Below, piece after piece: positions 8,584 to 17,668 of a stretch of 64,000 bases of DNA; position 1 is the stretch's first letter, and every line of letters begins with the position of its first letter. Position numbers and translations under genes: made by a program. A model generated the notes under the pieces. That model saw only the letters and a program-made list of their open reading frames with translations. It was not told the DNA's origin and searched no databases. Source of the stretch: Methylobacterium hispanicum (lineage in GTDB: Bacteria > Pseudomonadota > Alphaproteobacteria > Rhizobiales > Beijerinckiaceae); assembly GCF_022179285.1 (NCBI RefSeq), contig NZ_BPQO01000017.1, positions 81,664 through 145,663 on the forward strand, given 5' to 3'.

Positions 8584-8745
8584 TCAGAGCGCGGCCGCGG
8601 GCGTGATGCCGAGTTCGGCGAGCTTGGCCCGCACCGCCTCGACCGGACGCTTGAGCTTCAGGCTGATCACCGCGGGCGGGATGCCCGCGCGGGCGAGTTC
8701 GCGCAGGATCTGCACGGCATCGAGCGTCCAGGTCGTCTCCGTCAT
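8584..8745 (-). CDS. 53-residue GcrA-like DNA-binding protein (putative)
   Basis: A very small protein with an AGGAGAG ribosome site at good spacing. Nearly its whole length has the pattern of the N-terminal helix-turn-helix of the alphaproteobacterial cell-cycle regulator GcrA: a Trp-Thr start, VQILRELARAGIPPAVIS, then LKRPVEAVRAKLAELGI, matching the W-T...LL..L...G.S...IA..L......V..K...LGL outline of that family. The C-terminal part of GcrA is absent. DNA binding is inferred; a merely Myb/SANT-like fold is the alternative. Confidence 0.6.
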   Translation of the reverse strand: MTETTWTLDAVQILRELARAGIPPAVISLKLKRPVEAVRAKLAELGITPAAAL

Positions 8746-8863
8746 GGCTCTCTCCTCTGAAGAGGGGTGCCCGCCGGCAGGATCGTCTCGCGCGCCGGGC
8801 GCCGACCTCGAAGTGGAGGGTGCGCCCGCGCGCGGACCGCCGCAACCGTCTGCCCGAAATCCA

Positions 8864-8888
8864 GGCCTGCCCAATCGCCGGGCAGGCC
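8864..8888. other. 9-bp stem hairpin upstream of rnpB
   Basis: Arms GGCCTGCCC and GGGCAGGCC around a 7-base loop. It lies just before the putative rnpB promoter and may block read-through towards rnpB or simply be GC-rich symmetry. There is no T tract. Confidence 0.4.
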
Positions 8889-8900
8889 CGTCGACCGTCC

Positions 8901-8929
8901 TTGACGCGGGACCGCCCGCGGCGCATCCC
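8901..8929 (+). promoter_or_regulatory. Putative rnpB promoter
   Basis: TTGACG at 8901-8906, a 17-base spacer, then CATCCC at 8924-8929 as a weak -10 element. The RNase P RNA 5' end predicted from its P1 helix begins 8 bases later, which fits a transcription start. The -10 match is poor, as is common in GC-rich alphaproteobacteria. Confidence 0.45.
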
Positions 8930-8936
8930 CGCCGCG

Positions 8937-9354
<418 letters not shown>

Positions 9355-9356
9355 CG

Positions 9357-9822
9357 CCCGCGGGCCCTGCCGCACGCGCAGGCGCCGCGAAGCATTCGTC
9401 CGCGGCCTCGAGCGCGTCTCGTCAATAGCGATACCCCACCTCCGGCCGCGAAGATCGGTGCCTGCGCGCTGGGCGAGGTGTTTTGCCGAATCGGGCCGAC
9501 GCATAACGTTCGGTTAACCTTGCTGCGATCTGATCGGGGCGCACCATCCGGCAGTCTAGGGTGCGTTGACGATCCTCCGAGGCCCATGTTAACCGGAACC
9601 ATACCGTCAACGGCGTCGATCGGCCCGACGGGCACGCCCTGCCGCGGAGCAGGGAGCGCCCGCGGGCGGGGCATTGCGTCCCGCCGGGTCGTCGGAGCCC
9701 CCCCTTTCCGGTCGGCGGGAGCGCGGTCGGACGCAGGTGCCCATGAGCCGATCCAGCGCAGACGCCGTCCCGTGCGGGCGGGTCGAACCGATTCCCGGAA
9801 CGCCGCGCCACGCGAGGGCGCG
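9357..9822. other. Leader region of the dcw cluster, no gene seen
   Basis: This 466-base gap between rnpB and rsmH holds no convincing gene; mraZ, usual here in many bacteria, is not found. It has two TTAACC motifs (9514-9519 and 9589-9594), the half-site bound by CtrA in alphaproteobacteria, and a TTGACG (9566-9571) that could be a -35 element. It is therefore the likely promoter region for rsmH-ftsL-ftsI-murE. Binding is inferred from motif only. Confidence 0.5.
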
Positions 9823-10875
9823 ATGAAGCGGGCGGCCGGGCACGTCCCCGCGCCCCCCCATGTTCCGGTCCTGCTCGACGAGGTGATCGCGGCGCTGGCC
9901 TTGCCCGGCGCCGGGCTCGCCGTGGACGGAACCTTCGGCGCGGGCGGCTACACCCGCGCCATGCTGGCGGCCGAGCCGGGCCTGCGCGTCGTCGCGATCG
10001 ACCGCGACCCGAGCGCCATCGCGGCCGGTGCCGGCCTCGTCGCCGAGGCCTGCGGGCGCCTGCGCCTCGTGCCCGGCCGTTTCGGCGATCTCGACGTCCT
10101 GCTCGCCGAGAGCGGCGAGAGCCGGATCGACGGGGGGCTGGCCGACCGGGTCGTGCTCGATATCGGCGTCTCCTCGATGCAGCTCGACCAGCCCGAGCGC
10201 GGCTTCTCCTTCCGGCACGACGGGCCGCTCGACATGCGCATGGGCGCGGACGGGCCGAGCGCGGCCGACATCGTCAACATCGCCGAGGAATCGGCGCTCG
10301 CCGACATCATCTACCATTACGGCGAGGAGCGGCGCGCCCGCGCAGTCGCCCGCACGATCATCGAGGCGCGCCGCCGCGGCCGGATCGAGACCACGGCACA
10401 GCTCGCCGACCTCGTGGCGGGCGTCGTCCGGGCCGAGCCCGGCAGCGGCATCCACCCGGCCACCCGCACGTTCCAGGGCCTGCGCATCGCGGTCAACGAC
10501 GAGCTGGGCGAGCTGGTGCGCGCGCTCCACGCCGCCGAGCGGGCGCTGCGGCCCGGCGGCCGGCTCGCCGTGGTGACGTTCCACTCGCTGGAAGATCGCA
10601 TCGTCAAGCAGTTCTTCGCCGCCCGCAGCGGCCGGGCCTCCCAGGGGTCGCGCCACCTGCCCGGCGCGCTCCCGGGCAGCACGCCCGCGCGCAGCTTCCA
10701 GCTCGTCACGAAGGGGCCCGTCCTGCCGGGCGAGGCCGAGACCGCCCGCAACCCGCGCGCCCGCTCGGCGAAGCTGCGCGCGGCCGAGCGCACCGAGGCG
10801 CCCGCGCCCGAGCCCCTCGACGCGATCCGCACGCTCGCCAGCCTGCCCGAACCGCGCGGAGGTGCACGCCGGTGA
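9823..10875 (+). CDS. rsmH: 16S rRNA (cytosine-1402-N4)-methyltransferase RsmH (MraW)
   Basis: SAM-dependent enzyme that methylates C1402 in the ribosomal P site, usually the first or second gene of the dcw cluster. The 350-residue protein has HVPVLLDEVI at the start, the SAM loop VDGTFGAGGYTRAML, DIGVSSMQLDQPERGFSF, and the conserved TFQGLRIAVNDEL and VTFHSLEDRIVK blocks. The start at 9823 places it right before HVPVLL; the frame is open far upstream, but that sequence is unlike the family. Its stop overlaps the ftsL start by 4 bases (GTGA). Confidence 0.96.
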   Translation: MKRAAGHVPAPPHVPVLLDEVIAALALPGAGLAVDGTFGAGGYTRAMLAAEPGLRVVAIDRDPSAIAAGAGLVAEACGRLRLVPGRFGDLDVLLAESGESRIDGGLADRVVLDIGVSSMQLDQPERGFSFRHDGPLDMRMGADGPSAADIVNIAEESALADIIYHYGEERRARAVARTIIEARRRGRIETTAQLADLVAGVVRAEPGSGIHPATRTFQGLRIAVNDELGELVRALHAAERALRPGGRLAVVTFHSLEDRIVKQFFAARSGRASQGSRHLPGALPGSTPARSFQLVTKGPVLPGEAETARNPRARSAKLRAAERTEAPAPEPLDAIRTLASLPEPRGGARR

Positions 10876-11285
10876 TCCGTCTCCTCAACCTGCTGGCGGT
10901 CTGCGGCCTCGTGGCGTCCGCGATCTACGCCTACTCGATCAAGTACGACACGCTCTACCAGGGCGGTCAGGTCTCGAAGCTGAAGACCGCCCTGCACAAG
11001 GAGCGGCAGGCCATCGCGGTGCTGCGCGCCGAGTGGCAGTTGCTCACGCGGCCCGACCGGCTTCAGGCGGCGGTTGCCAAGCACCTCGCGCTGGAGCCGA
11101 TCGGCGTGAGCCATCTCGGCCGCTTCAGCGACCTGCCGGCCCGGCCCGAGCGCGGCGACGAGATCGGCCGCCTGCTCGCCGCGACCGCGACGCCGAAGGA
11201 CGGCGGGGCGCCGGAACCGCGCACCACCGGCTCGCTCACCCGCACCGTCACCACGACCCGCACGCCGACCACGGCTTCGAGGTAG
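10872..11285 (+). CDS. ftsL: Cell division protein FtsL
   Basis: Small bitopic membrane protein of the FtsQLB divisome subcomplex. The 137-residue product starts at GTG overlapping the rsmH stop. An N-terminal membrane helix (about residues 3-22, LLNLLAVCGLVASAIYAYS) is followed by a heptad-like stretch (KLKTALHKERQAIAVLRAEW) and the LTRPDRLQAAVAKHLAL segment shared with alphaproteobacterial FtsL. The C-terminal tail is Thr/Arg-rich and low in complexity. Position between rsmH and ftsI supports the call. Confidence 0.88.
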   Translation: MIRLLNLLAVCGLVASAIYAYSIKYDTLYQGGQVSKLKTALHKERQAIAVLRAEWQLLTRPDRLQAAVAKHLALEPIGVSHLGRFSDLPARPERGDEIGRLLAATATPKDGGAPEPRTTGSLTRTVTTTRTPTTASR

Positions 11286-11290
11286 CGCCC

Positions 11291-13330
11291 GTGCCTGATG
11301 ACGCCCACCACACCCCCGACGCGCACGGACGGGCCGAGGCGACGGACGCCGGGTCCGCCGCGCCCGGCTTCACCCCGACTTCGGGCGCCGAGCCCTTCGC
11401 GGCCGAACATCTGGACCCGGTCCAGGCCGCCCAGGATCCCGCCGAGCACCCCGAGGCGGGCCACGCGGCGGACGCGTACGATTCGACCGGGGCGCACGCG
11501 GAGGCGGCCGTGGTCGCGCCCGAGGAAGCCTCGCGCCTCGCCGCGGCGGTCGCCGCCCTGCGCCCGCGGCAGCGACCGCTCGCCGACCTTCTCGGGGCGA
11601 TGTTCCGCCTCGCCATCGAGCGCTCGCACACCCGCGTGGCGATCGTCGGCCTCGCCTTCCTGGGCGTGTTCGGGGCGATCGGCGGCAAGCTGGTCTACCG
11701 CGCCGCCTTCCCGGGCAAGGGCCTCAACGAGCACGCGGTCGCGGCCGCCGCCACGACCGCGATCCGGCCCGACATCGTCGATCGCAACGGCGAGGTGCTG
11801 GCCACCGACATCCGCACGGTCTCGGTCTTCGCCGAGCCCGGCAACATCTACGACGTGGACGAGGCCGTCGAGCTTCTGACCGCGGTGCTGCCCGAGCTGA
11901 ACGCCGGCGACCTGCGCAAGAAGATCGAGGACAAGAAGGAGTGGCTGAAGCGCCGCGGCAAGACCGATCCAGGCTTCATCTGGGTGAAGCGCGAGCTGAC
12001 CCCGAAGCAGCAGGCCGAGGTCCACCGCCTGGGCATCCCGGGCATCGGCTTCCTGCCCGACCACAAGCGCGTCTACCCGAACGGGGTCGCGGCCGCCCAC
12101 ATCATCGGCGCGACGAACCTCGACAACATCGGCATCGCGGGCATCGAGAAGTACATCGACACGCAAGGGAACAAGGCCCTCAACGAGTTCGGCTTCGTCG
12201 CCAAGCAGACCGACCTGAAGCCGGTCCAGCTCTCGCTCGACCTGCGCGCCCAGTTCGCGGTGCGCGACGAGCTCGCCTGGGGCATCGACCACTTCAAGGC
12301 CAAGGCCGGCGCCTCGATGATCCTCGACGTGACCACCGGCGAGGTGATCGCCCTGGTCTCGATGCCGGATTTCGACCCGAATGACCCGAAGGACGCGCTC
12401 TCGCCCGACCGGATCAACCGGATGAATGTCGGCGTCTACGAGATGGGCTCGACCTTCAAGGCGATGACGCTCGCCATGGCGCTGGAATCGGGCAAGTTCA
12501 CCGTCAACTCGACCTTCGACACCCGCGGCGGCGTGCTGAACTGGGGCCGTCAGAAGATCCACGAGTACCACGGCACCAACCGGGTCATCACCATGCCGGA
12601 GGTGTTCACGCACTCCTCCAACATCGGCTCGGCCAAGATGGCGCTCGGCGTCGGCGTGCCCGGCCACAAGGCCTTCCTGAAGAAGATGGGCCTGCTCGAC
12701 CGCCTGCGCACCGAGCTGCCGGAATCGGCAGCCCCCATCATCCCGCCGCGCTGGACCGAGATCAACACGATCACCATCGCGTTCGGCCACGGCCTCGCGG
12801 TAGCCCCGCTCCAGGCGTCCGCGGCCGTCGCGGCGATCGCCAACGGCGGCTTCCTGATGACGCCGACCTTCCTGAAGACCACCCCCGACGCGGCGATGGA
12901 GAAGGCCACGCGGGTGCTGCGCTCCGACACCAGCGAGGCGATGCGCTTCATCATGCGCCTCAACGCCGTCGAGGGCTCGGCCAAGAAGGCCTCGATCCCG
13001 CTCTACTACGTCGGCGGCAAGACCGGCACGGCCGAGAAGGTGATCAACGGGCGCTACGTGAAGAACCGCCTCTTCACCACCTTCATGGCGGCGGCACCCA
13101 TGAACAACCCGAAATACCTCTTCGTCACCCTGATGGACGAGCCGCAGGGCTTGCCGGAATCCGGCGGCTACGCCACCGCCGCCTGGAACTCGGGCGTGGT
13201 GACGGGCCGCGTGATCGAGCGGGTCGCGCCGATCCTCGGCCTGCCGCCGCAATTCGAGCCGCCGGTGAAGCCGTTCCCGCTGATGGTGAAGCTCGGCGCC
13301 TACCACGCCGACAAGGTCGACGGGCGATGA
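11291..13330 (+). CDS. ftsI: Septal peptidoglycan transpeptidase FtsI (PBP3)
   Basis: Class B penicillin-binding protein that cross-links septal peptidoglycan. With the GTG start at 11291 it has 679 residues: a cytoplasmic extension of about 110 residues rich in Ala, His, Asp and Glu, one membrane helix (around VAIVGLAFLGVFGAIGG), the dimerisation domain (RPDIVDRNGEVLATDI) and the transpeptidase domain. Active-site motifs are STFK with Ser387, SSN at 442-444 and KTG starting at Lys577. The extension is longer than in enterobacterial FtsI, so the true start could lie further in. The stop overlaps the murE ATG. Confidence 0.95.
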   Translation: MPDDAHHTPDAHGRAEATDAGSAAPGFTPTSGAEPFAAEHLDPVQAAQDPAEHPEAGHAADAYDSTGAHAEAAVVAPEEASRLAAAVAALRPRQRPLADLLGAMFRLAIERSHTRVAIVGLAFLGVFGAIGGKLVYRAAFPGKGLNEHAVAAAATTAIRPDIVDRNGEVLATDIRTVSVFAEPGNIYDVDEAVELLTAVLPELNAGDLRKKIEDKKEWLKRRGKTDPGFIWVKRELTPKQQAEVHRLGIPGIGFLPDHKRVYPNGVAAAHIIGATNLDNIGIAGIEKYIDTQGNKALNEFGFVAKQTDLKPVQLSLDLRAQFAVRDELAWGIDHFKAKAGASMILDVTTGEVIALVSMPDFDPNDPKDALSPDRINRMNVGVYEMGSTFKAMTLAMALESGKFTVNSTFDTRGGVLNWGRQKIHEYHGTNRVITMPEVFTHSSNIGSAKMALGVGVPGHKAFLKKMGLLDRLRTELPESAAPIIPPRWTEINTITIAFGHGLAVAPLQASAAVAAIANGGFLMTPTFLKTTPDAAMEKATRVLRSDTSEAMRFIMRLNAVEGSAKKASIPLYYVGGKTGTAEKVINGRYVKNRLFTTFMAAAPMNNPKYLFVTLMDEPQGLPESGGYATAAWNSGVVTGRVIERVAPILGLPPQFEPPVKPFPLMVKLGAYHADKVDGR

Positions 13331-14778
13331 CGGCCCTCGGCGACCTGTTCCCGGAGGCCGACGCGGCGGTCGCCGACCTCGCCGCCTCCGCCGTCACCGC
13401 CGACAGCCGCCGGGCCGGGCCCGGCGCGGTCTTCGTCGCGGTGCCGGGCACGAAGGCGGACGGGCGGATCTTCGCCGCGGCCGCCGCGACCGCGGGCGCC
13501 GTCGCCGTCGCGGGGGAGGGCGCGCGGCCCGCCGATCTGCCGGCCGGCACGCCCTGGATCGCGGTGCCCGACGCACGCCGGGCGCTGGCGCTCGCGGCGG
13601 CCGCACTCCACCCGCGCCAGCCCGAGACGGTCGTCGCGGTCACCGGCACGGCCGGCAAGAGTTCGGTCGCCGATTTCGTGCGCCAGATCCTGTCCCGGCT
13701 CGGCCGCGACGCGGCAAGCCTCGGCACGGTCGGGATCGTGACGAATCGCGGCGCGCAGTACGGCTCGCTGACCACCCCCGACCCGGTGACGCTGCACGAG
13801 ACCCTGGCGCGTCTCGCGGAGGAGGGCGTCACGGATCTGGCCATGGAGGCCTCCTCGCACGGAATCGAGCAGCGCCGCCTCGACGGCGTGCGGCTCACCA
13901 CCGCCGGCTTCACCAATCTCGGCCGCGACCATCTCGACTACCACGCCGACATCGAATCATATCTCGCGGCCAAGCTCCGGCTGTTCGACACCCTGCTGCC
14001 GGAAGGCCGCCCCGCGATCGTCAACGCCGACGGCCCCTTCGCCGACCGGGTGATCGCGGTGGCGAAGGCGGCGGGCCGGCCGGTCCGCACCACCGGCCGG
14101 GCCGGGGAGGCAATCCGCCTCGTCGCCGCCCGCACCGAGGGCTTCGCGCAAGCGCTCGACCTCGACGGCGCGCACGGGCCCCGCACGGTGCGCCTGCCGC
14201 TCGTGGGCGCCTTTCAGGTCGAGAACGCGCTCGTCGCCGCCGGGCTCGTCCTGGCGACGCCGGCGGGTGCCGCCGACCCGGACGGCGTCTTCGCCGCGCT
14301 CGATCATCTGACCGGCGTGCCCGGCCGGATGGAGCGGATCGGCGAGGCCAACGGGGCCTTGTGCCTGGTGGACTACGCCCACAAGCCGGAGGCGCTGGAG
14401 AGCGTTCTGACGGCGCTGCGCCCTTTCGCCGGCGGCCGCCTCGTCCTCGTCTTCGGCTGCGGCGGCGACCGCGACCGCGGCAAGCGCCCGCTGATGGGCG
14501 CGATCGCGGCCCGCCTCGCCGACCGGGTCGTCGTGACCGACGACAACCCCCGCAGCGAGGACCCGGCCGCGATCCGCGCCGCGATCCTGGCGGCCGCACC
14601 CGGCGCCGCCGAGATCGGTGACCGGGCCGAGGCGATCCGCTTGGCCGTGCGCGAACTCGGCCCCGGCGACGTTCTGGTGGTGGCCGGCAAGGGTCATGAA
14701 ACCGGCCAGATCGTGGGCGATCGCACCCTGCCGTTCTCGGACCACGACGTGGTCCGGGCCGCGATCGCGGACGCGTAG
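13327..14778 (+). CDS. murE: UDP-MurNAc-tripeptide synthetase (meso-DAP-adding)
   Basis: Adds meso-diaminopimelate to UDP-MurNAc-L-Ala-D-Glu in the cytoplasm. The 483-residue Mur ligase has the P-loop TGTAGKSS (Lys111, a slight variant of the usual TGTNGKT), MEASSHGIEQRRLDGV, YAHKPEALE in the central domain and GKGHETGQ near the end. The DNPR motif at residues 406-409 is the signature for diaminopimelate rather than lysine specificity, so a Gram-negative type wall is expected. It is translationally coupled to ftsI (ATGA overlap). Confidence 0.96.
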   Translation: MTALGDLFPEADAAVADLAASAVTADSRRAGPGAVFVAVPGTKADGRIFAAAAATAGAVAVAGEGARPADLPAGTPWIAVPDARRALALAAAALHPRQPETVVAVTGTAGKSSVADFVRQILSRLGRDAASLGTVGIVTNRGAQYGSLTTPDPVTLHETLARLAEEGVTDLAMEASSHGIEQRRLDGVRLTTAGFTNLGRDHLDYHADIESYLAAKLRLFDTLLPEGRPAIVNADGPFADRVIAVAKAAGRPVRTTGRAGEAIRLVAARTEGFAQALDLDGAHGPRTVRLPLVGAFQVENALVAAGLVLATPAGAADPDGVFAALDHLTGVPGRMERIGEANGALCLVDYAHKPEALESVLTALRPFAGGRLVLVFGCGGDRDRGKRPLMGAIAARLADRVVVTDDNPRSEDPAAIRAAILAAAPGAAEIGDRAEAIRLAVRELGPGDVLVVAGKGHETGQIVGDRTLPFSDHDVVRAAIADA

Positions 14779-14950
14779 GCTTCTCGCCGCCGCGCTCGGA
14801 AGGCGCGCCCTCAGCGGGCGGAGCAAGGCCTGCGGGCCGGGGCACGGATGGCGCAACGCGCTCCCTCTCCCGTGCGGAAGAGGGGACCCGCGCTCCACCA
14901 TGAAACTGGTCTCGATACAGGCGCGGACCGGGCAAAGACGTGGGTACGAA

Positions 14951-16408
14951 ATGACAGACCTCTGGACCCCGCAAGCCCTGGAGGCCGCCACCGGCGGGCG
15001 GCTCGTCGGCGCGGCCCGCCCGATCGGCGGTGCCTCGATCGATACGCGCACGCTCCAGCCGGGCGACCTGTTCTTCGCGATCCGCGGCGAGGCCCGCGAC
15101 GGGCACGATTTCGTCGCCGCGGCGCTGGAAAGGGGCGCGGGCGCGGCGGTCGTCGGGGCCGCGCGGGCGGAGGAGTTTTACCAATCCGGGCCGGTCCTTG
15201 CCGTGCCGGGGGAGGGACCCGACCCGGTCCTCGACGCCATGCGGGCGATCGGCCGGGCGGCGCGCGCCCGCACCGGCGCGCAGGTCGTCGCCGTCACCGG
15301 CTCGGTCGGCAAGACCGGCACCAAGGAGGCGCTCCGCCACGTGCTGGCGGGGCAGGGGCCGACCCACGCCTCCGTCGCCTCCTACAACAACCATTGGGGC
15401 GTGCCCCTGACCCTGGCGCGGATGCCCGCCGAGACGCGCTACGGCGTGTTCGAGATCGGCATGAACCACGCCCACGAGATCCTGCCGCTGACCGCCGAGG
15501 TCCGGCCGGACGTCGCGCTGATCACCACGGTCGAGCCCGTCCATATCGAGCACTTCCCCTCGCTCGCGGCGATCGCGGACGCCAAGGGCGAGATCTTCTC
15601 CGGGCTGAAGCCCGGCGGCGTCGCGGTGATCAACCGCGACAACCCGAACTTTTCGCGGCTGCTCGCCCACGCACAGGCCTCGCCCGCCGGCCGAGTGATC
15701 ACCTTCGGCGAGCATGAGGCGGCCGACGTGCGGGCCCTGCGCATCGTGGTGCGCCCCGATCTCTCGGTGGTCGACGCCGTGGTGATGGGCCAGCCCGTGA
15801 CCTACCAGCTCGGCACCGCCGGCCGGCACACGGCGATGAACTCGCTGGGTGTCCTGGCGGTGATCCACGCGCTCGGGGCCGACCTCGCGGAGGCGGCCCT
15901 GGCGCTCGCGCGGCTCAGCCCCCCGGTCGGGCGCGGCGCGCGCACCGCCCTGCACCTCCCCGGCGGCGAGGCCTGGCTGGTCGACGAGAGCTACAACGCC
16001 AACCCGGCTTCCGCCCGCGCCGCCCTGGCGACGCTCGCCGGCATCGAGACCGGCCCGCGCGGGCGCCGGATCGCGGTGCTCGGCGACATGCTGGAACTCG
16101 GGCCCACCAGCGAGACCCAGCACCGCGGCCTCGCCGAGGCGGTCGAGTCCCACGGCATCGACCTCGTCTTCACCGCCGGCACCCGGATGGGCCACCTGTT
16201 CGAGGCGCTGCCCATCGGGCGCCGCGGCATCGCGGCGGGCGCCTCCGACGACCTCGTCGAGCCGCTGGCCAAGCTCCTGCGGCCGGGCGACGCCCTGATG
16301 GTCAAGGGTTCGAACAGCATGCGCATGGGCCGGATTGTCGAGGCGCTGAAAGCCCGCTACGCGGACGCCGCGGCGCAGCGCGATTCGCCCCGCACCGCCA
16401 CACCCTGA
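14951..16408 (+). CDS. murF: UDP-MurNAc-tripeptide:D-Ala-D-Ala ligase
   Basis: Adds the D-Ala-D-Ala dipeptide made by Ddl to complete the pentapeptide precursor. The protein has 485 residues with the P-loop VTGSVGKTGTKEAL, FEIGMNHAHEI, the central DESYNANPASARAAL and the C-terminal GDMLELG and VKGSNSMRMG motifs, all typical of MurF. The ATG at 14951 was chosen because IDTRTLQPGDLFFAI then falls at the usual distance. A 172-base spacer with a weak palindrome near 14863-14884 separates it from murE. Confidence 0.95.
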   Translation: MTDLWTPQALEAATGGRLVGAARPIGGASIDTRTLQPGDLFFAIRGEARDGHDFVAAALERGAGAAVVGAARAEEFYQSGPVLAVPGEGPDPVLDAMRAIGRAARARTGAQVVAVTGSVGKTGTKEALRHVLAGQGPTHASVASYNNHWGVPLTLARMPAETRYGVFEIGMNHAHEILPLTAEVRPDVALITTVEPVHIEHFPSLAAIADAKGEIFSGLKPGGVAVINRDNPNFSRLLAHAQASPAGRVITFGEHEAADVRALRIVVRPDLSVVDAVVMGQPVTYQLGTAGRHTAMNSLGVLAVIHALGADLAEAALALARLSPPVGRGARTALHLPGGEAWLVDESYNANPASARAALATLAGIETGPRGRRIAVLGDMLELGPTSETQHRGLAEAVESHGIDLVFTAGTRMGHLFEALPIGRRGIAAGASDDLVEPLAKLLRPGDALMVKGSNSMRMGRIVEALKARYADAAAQRDSPRTATP

Positions 16409-16491
16409 GGGGCCCGCTTCCCTCACCTGACCCCATCCCGGGCCGGCCAAGGGGCCGCCCCCTCCCTGAACGAGCGGGCTCGGCTGAACCG

Positions 16492-17577
16492 ATGCTGTAT
16501 CTCCTGTCGGACCTGAGCGGCACGCTCTCGGCCCTCAACGTCTTCCGCTACATCACCTTCCGGACCGGGGGCGCGCTGTTCACGGCGGGCCTGTTCGTGT
16601 TCTGGTTCGGTCCCTGGATCATCTCACTGCTGCGCCTGCGCCAGGGGAAGGGCCAGCCGATCCGCGAGGACGGACCGCAGACCCACCTGCTGACGAAGCG
16701 CGGCACGCCCACGATGGGCGGCCTGATGATCCTGGCCGGTGCCGTCGTCGCCATCCTGCTCTGGGCGAACCCGCGCAGCCACTACGTCTGGGTGACGCTG
16801 CTGGTGACGCTGGGCTTCGGCGCCATCGGCTTCTACGACGACTACCTCAAGGTCACGAAGCAGTCGCACAAGGGCTTCTCCGGCAAGTCCCGCCTGTTGC
16901 TGGAGGCGCTCATCGCGGGCGCGGCCTGCGCGGCGATCTCCTATTTCTCACCGGCCCCGCTGCAGAACCAGCTCGCCTTCCCGGTCTTCAAGGACGCGCT
17001 CCTGAACCTCGGCTGGTTCTACGTGCTGTTCGGTGCCTTCGTCATCGTCGGCGCGGGCAACTCCGTGAACATGACCGACGGCCTCGACGGGCTCGCCATC
17101 GTTCCCGTCATGATCGCCTGCGGCACCTTCGGGGTGATCGCCTACCTCGTCGGCAACTCCTTCACGGCGAGCTACCTGCAGGTGAACTACGTGCGCGACA
17201 CGGGCGAACTCGCCGTGGTGTGCGGCGCCGTGATCGGGGCGGGGCTCGGCTTCCTCTGGTTCAACGCGCCCCCCGCCCAGATCTTCATGGGCGACACCGG
17301 CTCGCTCGCACTCGGCGGCCTCCTCGGCGTCATCGCGGTCGCCACCAAGCACGAGATCGTGCTGGCGATCGTCGGCGGCCTGTTCGTGCTGGAGATGATG
17401 TCGGTGATCATCCAGGTCGCCTCGTTCAAGCTCACGGGAAAGCGTGTCTTCCGCATGGCGCCGATCCACCACCACTTCGAGCAGAAGGGCTGGAAGGAGG
17501 CGCAGGTCGTCATCCGCTTCTGGATCATCGCCGTGATCCTGGCGCTGGCCGGCCTCGCCACGCTGAAGCTGCGCTGA
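16492..17577 (+). CDS. mraY: Phospho-N-acetylmuramoyl-pentapeptide transferase
   Basis: Integral membrane enzyme that transfers phospho-MurNAc-pentapeptide to undecaprenyl phosphate, giving lipid I. The 361-residue, multi-helix protein carries the family blocks GTPTMGGLMIL, the Asp-rich FYDDYLKV, GNSVNMTDGLDGLA, FNAPPAQIFMGDTGSL and the histidine cluster APIHHHFEQKGW. Length and start match the family well. It is followed by a clean palindrome (17598-17622) before murD. Confidence 0.97.
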   Translation: MLYLLSDLSGTLSALNVFRYITFRTGGALFTAGLFVFWFGPWIISLLRLRQGKGQPIREDGPQTHLLTKRGTPTMGGLMILAGAVVAILLWANPRSHYVWVTLLVTLGFGAIGFYDDYLKVTKQSHKGFSGKSRLLLEALIAGAACAAISYFSPAPLQNQLAFPVFKDALLNLGWFYVLFGAFVIVGAGNSVNMTDGLDGLAIVPVMIACGTFGVIAYLVGNSFTASYLQVNYVRDTGELAVVCGAVIGAGLGFLWFNAPPAQIFMGDTGSLALGGLLGVIAVATKHEIVLAIVGGLFVLEMMSVIIQVASFKLTGKRVFRMAPIHHHFEQKGWKEAQVVIRFWIIAVILALAGLATLKLR

Positions 17578-17597
17578 AACGGCGCGCGGCGCTCTTC

Positions 17598-17622
17598 CCT
17601 AGCCCCGAGCGGCGGGGCTAGG
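17598..17622. terminator. 10-bp stem hairpin between mraY and murD
   Basis: Perfect arms CCTAGCCCCG and CGGGGCTAGG with a 5-base loop, 20 bases after the mraY stop. There is no T tract. It could be a Rho-assisted or partial terminator or an mRNA 3'-end stabiliser within the dcw cluster. Confidence 0.5.
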
Positions 17623-17668
17623 AGAGGCGGCCGCGCCCCGGCGCGGCCGATCTCGAGGTTTCGCGCGC

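Noticed and set aside
9586..9822. Upstream extension of RsmH from an in-frame ATG at 9586
   Set aside because: The added residues are Arg/Ser/Gly-rich and unlike RsmH, while the ATG at 9823 places the conserved HVPVLLDEV motif at the usual distance.
11063..13306. Open frame of 747 codons on the minus strand opposite ftsL-ftsI
   Set aside because: Explained by third-position GC bias of ftsI; no ribosome site or domain.
14021..16450. Open frame of 809 codons on the minus strand opposite murE and murF
   Set aside because: Spans two genes and a spacer, has no family motif, and the sense-strand Mur ligases are clear.
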